Positions 24,002-35,909 of a stretch of 64,000 nucleotides of DNA are shown here, piece by piece; the first letter of the stretch is position 1; the number at the start of each line of letters is the position of its first letter. A program made the position numbers and the translations under genes. Under the pieces are notes generated by a model. The model made no database searches, was not told the DNA's origin, and saw only the letters and a list, made by a program, of their open reading frames with translations. This DNA comes from Monoplex corrugatus (Eukaryota > Mollusca > Gastropoda > Littorinimorpha > Ranellidae): NCBI GenBank assembly GCA_030674185.1, contig JAPXFY010000021.1, positions 64,896,711-64,960,710 on the forward strand, given 5' to 3'.

Positions 24002-27000
24002 GTAAGTAGCCTACCGAAGGAAAGTGTTTAACTGATTATGATAAATTAGTTTCACTTTTCTGACGGTCCGAGTGTGGCGTACTTTACCACAAACAGTTTG
24101 ATCTGTTGAACATGAATCATCTGTAGCCGTTGCTGTCGTTGTCACTTTAACTTAAGCGAGTTCGGGTCGAAATCTGCACAAGAATTACGGCAGAAATATA
24201 ATCGCATTTCACTGTTTAGACGTCGAAACTTGCAGCAGAAGACATTTCATTTTTCAGACAGGCAGCGGACGACAATCACGCGATCAACGATGCTAGAAGC
24301 TGAGTAAACTCCCCGAGTCAATAGGTATTGCCTGTCTCAGTGTATGAAGTCGTCGACAATGACCACGGCTTCATGAAGTTGCTTTGAGTCAGTGTGTCCG
24401 GAGGTGACTGATCAATCCGATCCGGGCACAAAAGTACCGTCCACAGGTTGGACATCTATGGTCGGTTACTGTGGTTGAAGGGTTTGCAGCCCTAGCTTTC
24501 CGTGCAGCTCGTTTTTCTTGTGCAGATTGGATACGAGACGCTTCTGAAGTGGTACATCCGGTTTTGATTCTTCTACGCCAGACTGTACGGTCGAGGGCAA
24601 GGTTTTTCCAATTCTCCCAGTCAATGTTGAGTGACTTTAGCGATGCCTTCAAGCTGTCTTTAAACCGTTTTCTCTGGCCCCCAACTGTTCTCTTGCCAGA
24701 CGCTAGTTCCCCGTAGAGGAGTTGCTTTGGAATTCTGGTGTCAGACATCTGGTACACATGGCCAGCCCAGCGAACTTGACTCTTTTGAAGTAAAGTGTAG
24801 ATGGAGGGGAGATTGGCTCTCTCTAGTACTTCTGTATCAGGGAATCTTCTCTTGCCATCAGATATTGAGAATCTTTCTGAGGCTTTTGGTGTGAAAATGA
24901 TTCAATTTCCTTGCATGTCTACCGTAAACAGTCCAGGTCTCACTGCCGTAGAGGAGAGTGGTGAGGACCACTGCTTTGTACACTTTGACTCGTAGTTTGA
25001 GTTTAGTTGTGGCCGAGATACCTCTTCTGTCCCATACAGTAGGACGCAGCCTCCCAGATGCAGTGCTGACCTTAGCTATGCGTTTGTTGACTTCGTCGTC
25101 GATATGCACACAACGTGATAGGGAACTGCCGAGATATGTGAAGTTGTCGACTGCATGTAGTTTTGTGCCCTTGACCTCGATATTTGGTTCAGTATATGGA
25201 ACACCTGGAGGAGGCTGATACATGACTTCGGTTTTCTTGGTGCTTATTGTAAGACCGAAGTTGTCGCAAGCAGTTGAAAATTTATCCATGCATTGTTGCA
25301 TCTGTTCACCACTGTAAGCATTTAACGCACAATCGTCTGCAAAAAGGAGGTCACGAAGAGTGCTGTAACTGCATTTAGTGGTCGCCTTGAGGCGTCTTGT
25401 GTTGTACAACTTGCCGTCTGTGCGGTAGCGTATATCTATGCCAGGGTCTTCTGGAGAGAATGCATCTGATAACATTGCTGAGAACATCATAGAGAATAGT
25501 GTAAGTGCAAGGACGCATCCTTGTTTCACGCCATTGCTGACTGGAAAGTCTCTGGACATTTCTCGGTCATCAAGGACCCGTGCCATCATACCATCGTGGA
25601 ATTGTCGCACCATATTTACGAAGGCTGGAGGGCAGCCGAACTTCGCCATTATCTTCCACAGCCCCTCGCGACTCACCGTGTCAAACGCCTTTGTCAAGTC
25701 GACAAAGGTTGTGTACAGTGCTCGGTGTTGTTCCTGCGCCTTTTCTTGCAGTTGACGAGCAGCAAAGATCATGTCCACCGTACCTCTCCCAGCCCGAAAT
25801 CCACATTGACTCTCTGGCAACAGACCCTGCTCAAGATGATTAGTGAGGCGGTTCAGCAGCACCCTTGCTAATATCTTGCCTGCAATGGACAGTAGTGATA
25901 TTCCTCTGTGGTTGTCACATGATTGTTTGTTTCCCTTCCTCTTGTATAGGTGGACTATTGAGGCATCCTTGAAGTCTTGAGGGAGTGATTGACTGTTCCA
26001 GAGTGTTACAAACATCTCAGTTAATCTTTGTGTGAGCATTGGACCTCCTGCTTTGTAGATCTCAGCAGGTATGGCATCAGCGTCAGGGGCCTTGCCACAG
26101 GAGAGTTGGCCGATGGCCTTTGTGACCTCTTGTATGTTAGGTGGTACATCAAGTTGGTTGTTTTCTATTTGAGGGAGGCGATCAATGGCTGCTTCATTTA
26201 TTGAGGAAGGGCGGTTCAAGACACTATTGAAGTGATCCGCCCACCTTTCAAGAATTTCTGACCGCTCAGTGATCAACATTTCCCCATCCGCAGATAGTAA
26301 TGGAGAGGTGTCAGATGACGTTGGCCCATAGATAGCCTTCAGGGCGTCATAAAACGTTTTCGAGTCGTGATGGTCTGCATATAGCTGGATTTCATCAGCC
26401 TTGTCACTTAGTGACTGACTTAGCCACTTGTCTTGCATGTTCCTGAGTTTTGCCTGGACTTGTCGGCGATACTCCATGAATGCAGTTTTCTTTGAATCAG
26501 ACTTTGGGTCACACTGGTAGGCAAGATGGCGTCTGTGCTTCTCATCCAGAAGGGTTTGGATATGCTGGTCGTTTTCATCAAACCAGGCAAATAGACCTGT
26601 AGATCAAATATGAATGTTACACGACACACGTTTGCAGTTTCACCCATCATTATCCGAGGTCAGCAAAAGTGTCCTGGAAAAACCCGTAGCAAGAGACAAG
26701 ATCAAATGACCAGCAGTTCAAACGCCTTGTAAACCATAAACAGCAATACAGGTTCTTCTCATTCTCCCCCCGAGCCATCCGTGAGTGGGATGAACTCCCA
26801 GCACACATTGTAGCTCTAGGCTGAGACAGACTCCCCCGACAGTTTCAAAAACAGTCACCTCCCACCTCAATGCTGACACTCTTGACAGTCTCGCTGCTGC
26901 GAAATTTCAGGAGTAAGTTCAAACAAACACAAACACAAACCCAAACTGTCCTGTATGAATGTGACAGTGCTTGGTTAGGTAGGTAGTGGGTAGGGGGTGT

Positions 27001-30000
27001 GCTGGTGGGAGGGCCACTGTGGCGGAGGGGGGTGCAGGGGGCTGTCACTAGGATGCCTGCCTGTCACTTCTCGTCCCATCTGATCGAGTTAGTGGGCAGG
27101 GAGTGTGTAAATTATGTGAGGAGCAAATTTTTTTTTTTTTTTTTTTTTTAAAGTCAGGCAGCCGGTATGTGGAAACCTCCTATTCTGTGGCGAAATAATC
27201 AGCGTGTTGATTGTGGCCACACAACAGAAGAAGAAGGAGGTCTAACTTCTAAACTAGGCCTAAACTAATAAAAGAACCAAACTGGCTTTAGACACTTTCT
27301 TCTTCCCGAGGACCGTCAGGGACTGGAACAGTCTGCCCCCCGAGGTTATCTCCTCAACCTCGGTGAAGTGCTTCTTGTCCTGAATCTGACCAGCCATCCC
27401 CCCTCCCCCATCCTCCACCACCACCACCACCCCACACCAAAAGCCCCATACTGCCAGTTCTACATACCAACAACCTTGCTAGTGGAAACCCCCAGTTCTA
27501 TACACATCAGAACCATCAAAATGATGATGGTGGACGTTTAAAGAAAGAAGAAACCACCACTTAGTGGGTACCCTATTTCTATATTTTTGACAAGCCCCCC
27601 CCCCCCCCCCCCCTTTTGTTTTTCTTTTTTTTTATTTCCGGTGGGGGGAGGGAGGAGGGCATTGGTTTCTGACTTGGTATGAGTTTGGAATTTGTTTGAG
27701 GGGGTTGTTGCAGCTCAGACAATTCCATACACTCAACCCAAATCAGCCAGTCATAATCAGGCAGACTCTCTGAGCTTGTGCAAACCCTTATGCCCTGACA
27801 AGGTCTAGAAATGGGGAGGGGGCAAACAGGACCTATGAAACCTTATTAACTTTTCCTGTACGACGAGCCGCCGTGATCGGCTCAGCTGACTTTCAAAATG
27901 GCCACCGAGCAGATCACAGCGGCTCGGCACTGTCACTTTCTACTTTCTGTTCTTCCCCATTTAACTACATACAACCGCATGACAGCAGATAATGACAGTT
28001 GGATACTTCTGCTTCCTTTTCAGCTGTTTTTCCATTTTTGTGTGTGTGTGTGTGTGTTGTGTGTGCGTGGTGCGCGCCTCGTTTGTTGATGTTTTAAGTT
28101 TTGTAAGTTGAGTTGCCATGGCGTCAGGCAGTTGGCATCCTGTTAGGCTCACTGCTGCTCAGACTCAGAGACTGTCGCATTTTTTCGGAAATTTTTGACA
28201 AAAGTGATGATGAAATAGCTGCCAGTGACAGTGATGATAGCTTTGTTGAGAGTGCATCAAGTGCAGAGTCAGAAGAAGCGAGTGTTGACGATCATGAAGA
28301 GCCTTCTTGTTCTGCAAAGAGACCATGCCTCTTTCGTTCTGTTTGTTTTATATCATAATGAAAATTATCATGATGTTATTACCTGTGTGTTGTTTAGAAT
28401 TTAATTCTGCACAACCCAATACCAACCTTTTTGTTCTAAGTTGAACACAAACATATCTGCAAGTGTTTTACTGACCATACCCCCTGTTCCAAAATAGGTT
28501 GCAGATGAACCGTGCGTCCAGTCTGAAAACCCTTAACGTACACAAAGAGTTAAAGCTAACACTACCAGGATGATGGAAACGGGCAAAGCATAACAGGCCT
28601 GTTTTTAATGTTGCAGGTTGGGATTGAATGTACGATATCACTGTCAGATCTATGTTTAGAACCAACCAGCCCACTGAAAATCATGGCCCACATGGGGTCA
28701 AACCCACTTCCTCTGTGTTATGAGCATGGTGCTCTTACCGACGGACCTTGCAACGAAGCAAGCCCTGGAAAGAAAAGAAAAAACAAATCAAAACACAAAC
28801 AAACAAAACTAACAACAATAAAAATTCAACGCACTTTTTATTTCTTGCTTTCTTCTTGATCAAGTCATTGACTACTGTGCATAAATCTACAATGTTAACT
28901 TCTATTTACAGATAAGCATACACTTTAGTCTGATCAAACTTCAAAGCTTTGGGATTTAACAATTCGAGTAAACGATTTTGCAAACTGTTCTTAATCATTC
29001 AAGTTTTGTTCTCTTTCAGGTCAAGGTGCCAGTGTACGTGAATCGGCTGAATTCCATTGAGACAGTCATTCCTTATGAATATCACAGGTAATCTTATATA
29101 TTTTTCTTTGTGACTAAATCTTTTGTCATCCTTAACTCATTGGGATGGAGAGTTTTTCCCCTTGCTTTTCCCCACAGATGGCCCATTTTGAAGGGTTAGG
29201 GAAAAAAATCACAAAAAATACAAAACATAAAGGAACAAAACGAAACTTTCAGATCTGAAAATTTACATGCTGAGTTAGTTCATGCCAAAATATTGAAGTT
29301 CTTCTTTAATATTTCTTCTTCATGTGCCATGTTGAAAATATCCCAAATTTTGTGGTCAGGATCACCATACAGTCACACACTTTGATCAGCTCCGTGAACA
29401 CACAGTCAAAGGTGAGAAGGTCTTTGTATGCACAAAATAACATGAATAAACTCATTATAAAGTAGACTTTGCTCAGGGTAAAAAAAAAATTATGAGTGAC
29501 ATTATTTAAATAAATGTTACAAATGTGACCTTCCACCACGAAATCAGTCTTAACTCACAGACAGTCGAACAGCACTAGGAGCTGAAAAGGTGACTGAGGG
29601 TCTATCTGGGGTGTTTTGATTTTTTCTCAGAATTGATTTCTGTGGACTATAATCTATCCCCCACAGAAGTTTTTTTCTTGAAAAAATATTATTAATCAAT
29701 TTAAAATGGTATTTGAATGCACTGATTGCAGCAGAAAGAAAGCAATTTCCTACCAGAAGTACCTATTTTTGTCTCCTATCATGAACAGTAACCTGTACAG
29801 TATTCCCACATGTAATATACTGACAGAAAGCTCTTTGGTGCACCTTTCAGATAATGACAACTAAAATTAGAAACAAACTGGGTCAAAGCCACCAAATAAA
29901 GAAATTTAAGGAAAATGTGTAGGAGAGTACGTAAAAACTTTATTGGCCGTTTTCTCAAAATGGCTGTCATACAACTGAATGACTTTAAACATACACAACT

Positions 30001-33000
30001 TCTACATTTTTTTTTAGTACAAGCTTTATTCAAGTACCAAAACAATCGGCAGAATGTACACTTTCCAGTGATATGTATATAATCTCAAAATGCTAGTTAA
30101 GACTGATTTCGTGCTGGAAGGTCACAAATTGTTACACAGGGGAATTTGGGAAAAAAAGGAGCACACCAGATGCTTCAGTCCCTATGCACTGTTTTCCTAA
30201 TAATCAGTGTAGTTCTGCACTGTGTGATACAGTTGGAAGCAGGTGATGGTCTTGTTGGGCTAGCATAATTTGTCACAGAGGACAACCCCACACTTTTCAC
30301 AGCAGTTGGAGGTTTGCTGCAGTTGAATCTCTGGGTATCTCCTGCTGCCAGCACTACACATGTGGCACTTCTTATTGTTCTTCCTGCCGCTGGGGATGGG
30401 TGGCAGAGGGCAAGAGAAGTGCTCATTCTGCTTGTCACTCAGTTCTCATGCATATCTGTTTATGACAATAGAATTAAGAAAGTCATCTGTCACAAACTGA
30501 TTGAAGAAATCAATGGGGGCGTGGCACTCAGCTGGGGCATGCAGGCCACAAGAGCCAGAGAATGGAGGCAAAGTGGGGGAAAAACTCAAATCTTTGTGCC
30601 AGTCACGCATAAGAAAGTCAAAGAAATCTTCATCAGACATGTGACTCACTGTACATAGCCCACTGACAGCTCTCCTCTCCTGACTGTATGCCCACCTCCC
30701 TCTCCCCCATCACTGTCTGTCTGAAACTGGGTCACTGTCACTAGTGTCAGTACCTTTCTTGCTGGCAGCTTCCATCACTTGAAACACTTTCACCATCTTC
30801 ATCATAGGCCTCAATGTCCAATCCTTCAGTCTGAAGCACTTCAATCACTTCAGCAGCAGTAAAACGCCGCCGTCGAGATCTACTTTGCTCCAAAACTCGT
30901 ACTCGCCTGCGACACCATTTTCGACATGAATGCAGATTAGCCAGTCGTGTGAGGTGCCGATTGACTGTTTCCCGATGAGTGTATTGCTACAGAATCTCAC
31001 GAAGTAACTTTCCACTTGACCCTTAACACATTTGCAGTGACCAGTGTAGCTTTGGTTGGCATACCACGTCACGGGAAGCGTAAAAAAAAATTTAATTATC
31101 GAGACCGCTATCACGTTCCGTGGTACGAAACTGTGCCTTACGTAACGAATGCTATAGTGTTCCATCGTACAGAGAGAGTTAAGAATTTTTTGCATTGATC
31201 ACTGTTTCTCTTTTTCTCTGACTTTACCTTTCTTCTTCTTCTTTCCTATCATTTCCTTTTTTTTATTTCAGGGTCTCTTCTCTGTCGCTTGCTCTGCCCA
31301 GTTCCTAAGTCCATGTGGGTTCTTTTATTTTTCAGAATTCACATGCTTATTTATAAATACTTTTATGCACTTGTTATTGTTTATGACAGATTGTTACATG
31401 TTACTTTTAGTTTTATGTCATAAATAATAATTGATATTAATAATCATAATAAATACCTTTTGTATAGCGCTATTCTCAGTTCGACTTACTGCGCTGTTGA
31501 CAATAGTGCCTCATCTCACAAAAGCTGTATTTTTTGCTTCACAAAAGAATAACAGACTCACAAAGACGGACACATTGTAAAGTAAATTCATGTCATTGTA
31601 AAGTAAACTCATGTCATCCCCTCTTTCTGTTGAAATGAAAACAATTAAACTATAAATAATGATAATGGTTATTGAAGCAATAGAAATAGATTATGATCAA
31701 ATATCTGGCTCATTCTCAGAAAAGGTGTACCAGAAGTGGGACATACACAGACAAAAATAAAAGTGCTTCAAATCTGAAATACTTGACAGTTTTGTAAAGT
31801 TTAGTATGTAAACTCTGCAATTAACTTTATTAAGCCCCAAAAAAGTTCTTCGTCAGATATTTTGTATGTAGGAGTAGCTACTCCAAACAGCGTGCGTCAT
31901 GGGGAAAGTCTGCAGATTTGACCTACTTTTTGGTGTTTTTCAACTCGTCATATTTTGCGATGTGTGAAAGAAAATGTAATAAAATCTACTGCAATAAAAA
32001 GATTGGTGTTTCGTTGTTTGAATGATGTACTTGTTTAGACTAATACTCATTTTTTATATGTTTTATTACATGTTCATTCGCCCTACCCTAGCGAGTTCGG
32101 CCAGCTGTCTTGACGTAACGCCGATTGCCTTCTGTTTACACTACCCTTACTTACTGCTCTGTCGCATCGCGTGAGTGGCTAGATCTAAAAAGATCGCCCA
32201 ATGAAATGAAAGAAGACATCCAGATCCTTATTTCATGCCCGTTTCGTCACGATCCATGCTGTCAATGTGTAAAAATTCAAGCAATAAAATGTTCAAAATA
32301 GAATTTCTACTGTAAAGACCTGATTGCCCATGCTCATAATACATCAGTTTGTAGATCAGACTTCCTCTACAATATTTGTCCAAAATGTTGTTTCATTATC
32401 ATTTCCACGTGAAGCGGCAAGCGATCAAAAAGACCGAAGTGTACCACTCGTCGCGAACATTGTTAGCCGCCATGGCCGACGCGCACGCTGAATTGTCGGA
32501 CACCAGTAGTGACCGAAATGTGACACCGACTGCTTCAGTATCGCAGTCAGGTCAACTGTTCGCGCATGTTGGTAAGTTAGTTCTTTATTGTTTTTGATTT
32601 TATGAATATTTTGTTGTTCTGTGAACTTTTTATGAGCCGACGCTGTTTGAAACAAGATGTTGTGGAATCGTGCCAACAACACAAACTCGACGTTGTGGAC
32701 TGGTCCGAAAAATGAATGACTTATTTAAATTTATTGATGCTAACTCACCTTCATGATAAAAGTATTACGAGAAAGAGACTTTTCACTAATTTCATTCATA
32801 TATTTAGTAAAGAAAAGCATTCATTTCAAGGATTGAAGGGTTTTTATTTGGTCATGTGACCTGAGCTTGTGCAGTACTTTCGGTTTCACAGTTCTTCCAA
32901 TGTGGTCGCAATTTCATCAGATGAATCAGTTAAGCTTCAAAAAAACAAAACTATAGGTCTGCGTATATAATTAGATCTATACTCACATTTTGTTCAGAAT

Positions 33001-34545
33001 TTCTGACAATTATATGAATGTGCACTGTGAAATAAATGTGTAATCACAAAATTTGTTGCCAGTAAATGAATAACAAACTGAACACATTCTCTTATTGATT
33101 CAACTTGTAAGCTGAAAATTTAGCGATGTGACAATACTGGACAATTACTGAATTTGTCTGCAAACTGGTTGAAATAGAAACATGACTGAGAGAACAATAA
33201 CAACAGGAAATGTGGCTGTTTTCAGCTGATGAAACCTACAACCGACTGAGGAGAAGCTTTCTGCCTGGAAGGGAAGACCACCATTGTTGCCAGCAGTACG
33301 CGTGACTAACTGTCTCCTGCTGCAGTTAAGAGGACTTCAGTTGGAAGGAAAGAGGTATTCAAAACAGTACTGCAATTCTGCCTCTAGGATTACATGGGTT
33401 GTCAGCAAATAAAAAAAGGCTGTCTAAAACTGACAGGATTTTTGGATGATCTCAGGCTAGTTCTTCAACACCATCTCCTCACAGAAAGACCTATCCCTTC
33501 TGCAGACTGTCTTGTGGCTGCCTGTTCTGCTACTGCAACTCATCCTGAGGAGATATATCTGCTGCTGACATGAATGAAGACACTGTTGAACTTGAAGCAG
33601 CCCTATTTCAGTTCACCAAGCAGGGCCAGTGGATGGCTGTTTATTTTGTAGAAAGATTCTATATTGGACAGGTGTTGGAGTTAAAGGAGAATGGCAGCTG
33701 GGCGTCAGTCCGGTACCTGAACAGGTCAGGGGTCACACGGACTGTTTCTGCTGGCCTTCACGGGAGGATATTTTTGAAAACACACATGCTGAAGATGTTT
33801 TCTACTGGGACTTTGATTGTCTTCCAGTTAGCAATGATGGTCAAATTTGGCGAGCAGATGATGTGGAGGAAATCACCGCTGCATACACAAAAGTGTCATC
33901 CGTCTACTGCGAGTAAGCAAACTGCCACAAAGCAAGCGGTATGGCTGACATATGTGCAACCATCCATCAGGCATGGGAATTGTACGCCGATCGGCGCATT
34001 TACGCCGAATGCGCTGTTGCGAGACGCCGAACCGCTGGCGTTGTACGCCGAACGCGTTTTTATCCGGAAAAAAAAAATTCTCATTCGGCGCATTCTGCAA
34101 ACAGGCTGTTCACGAAGTGATCACAAGCTTGCAACCACAGACATCTAAGATATAGACTGCGCGCGCCTGCCTGCGAGTGGCCCCATAGCGCCACCATTTA
34201 CCGAGGACCGGTCTGCTCGCTCTCGGCAGCTGGGCGTAGTACAATTTAGTAATGACCGGCGTGTTAATTTGACTGAAAAACGTGTATCACTGTTAAAAAA
34301 AATATCGGGAACAACTACCAGTACTGTTTAGCAGAAGATCATAGCTAAGGGACAGTCTGTTTAGTTAGTGTAGCTTTACACTTGATGCTTTGACTGATAA
34401 CGGAATAAAGTGACCTCCCTGACCAAGAAATTCCAATGCCATGTGTTAGGTCTGCACTATCTTATTGATAAACTGTCTACTAGGTAGGCCCCTACCAGGC
34501 GTGGGAATTCACGAGTTATTATAAACTTTACCATCTAAATTGACT

Positions 34546-34609
<64 letters not shown>

Positions 34610-35843
34610 TCACACACACACTCACTCACTCACTCTCTTTTTCTCTCTCTCTCTCTCTTTCTCGCTCTGTGTGTGTGTGTGTGTGTGAAAGAGAGAGAGA
34701 GCGAGAGAGAGAGAGGTGTCAAAGGTTACTTTAGACTTCAGTGCAGCACAGTACCGTTACCACTGGGACGTGAGCATAAGTCTGGCATTGTTTTTGTCGT
34801 AGCGATGCGTATAAGTGTTGGAAGTTCTTATTTTAAAATAGTATGCTTGGAAAGATCACGTTTTGAGCTTTCTGGTAATATCAAATACTTGACCATTTGA
34901 GGAACGGAAATGTCTGGAAACTTTTGTGTGGCATGGGGCTGTTCAAACAGAAAAAGAAAAGGGAAATCGTTTCATAGGTGTGTGTGTGCATGCGTGTGTG
35001 TGTGTGTGTGTGTTGCGTGCGTGCATGTGTGTGTGCGTGCGTGCGTGCGTGTGTGTGTGCGCGTGCCTGTGCATGTGGTGTATGTGTGTGCAGAAGAGAG
35101 AGCCAAACTTTACACACACACACACACATAACACACAAAGACACACACATATGCATGCATGCACAAACACACACACACACACTCACCACACGCACCCTAA
35201 TAATGGGTCATCGGAGATTTCTTTTAAAAAAAAATTTGAACGATACAGCCTGGCTTTCTCCTCTGTCCGTCATTCATTTACACAGAGTAAGCAACAGACT
35301 GCTGAGCGCTGGTAGGTCCCCAAAATGGCTGCCACTCGCAGCCAGCGGTGGGGCCATTTCGCCTCAACGCTCGCAGACAGGCGCGCGCAGTCTATATCTT
35401 AGATGTCTGTGCTTGCAACCCTGAGGCGCAGTTTGACTGGAACGGTTCACTGGACAGCAAAGCAGTGAAGCGTAAGCAATTTACATCATTAACAACAAAG
35501 AATGGCCCACAGGAGTGACATTGTAGAACGCGGGAAGCGTTTTTGTGACGACGGCTCTCGCTTCAAGTGGAGGTGGGAATGGGTAGACCGTGACTTTACC
35601 GAAAAGGTGATTGACAACAATGATAGACCGACTGCCTCAACCGTTCGTATCGCATCGGCGTGTGGATACAAAAGCTATCTGCTCCAGGCATATATATTAG
35701 CAACTAACAGCACCTGCTCAGAAGTAGCATTTTAATACTTGTTCCATGTAGGCCTATGCAGCTGCCTGAACTTTTCAGATTTTTTCCCTTAAGTTAACTA
35801 CATTACTTTCTTCTTACTGAGTCTCTCTCTCTCTCTCTCTCTG

Positions 35844-35909
<66 letters not shown>

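Larger units (their letters stand above)
34136..35411 (+). mobile_element. P-like DNA transposon (THAP exon, 34-bp TIRs, 8-bp target duplication), nested
   Basis: A 34-bp sequence starting CACAGACATCTAAGATATAG is perfectly inverted at 35378-35411, and CTTGCAAC flanks both ends (34128-34135 and 35412-35419). Inside, 34910-34977 encodes [23 protein letters not shown] before a GT donor, the start of a THAP zinc finger (C-x4-C, then KGKSFHR). A THAP DNA-binding domain plus an 8-bp duplication are hallmarks of P elements. No catalytic exon remains in 1.28 kb and much of the interior is microsatellite, so it is non-autonomous. Confidence 0.75.

Noticed and set aside
24471..25871. Plus-strand frames between 24471 and 25871
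   Set aside because: Shadows of the well-preserved minus-strand LINE reverse transcriptase.
28690..28755. A functional tRNA gene
   Set aside because: Only A- and B-box-like words are present and the rest cannot fold into a cloverleaf; it fits a SINE head fragment. The heads at 15870-15929 and 22330-22385 were rejected for the same reason.
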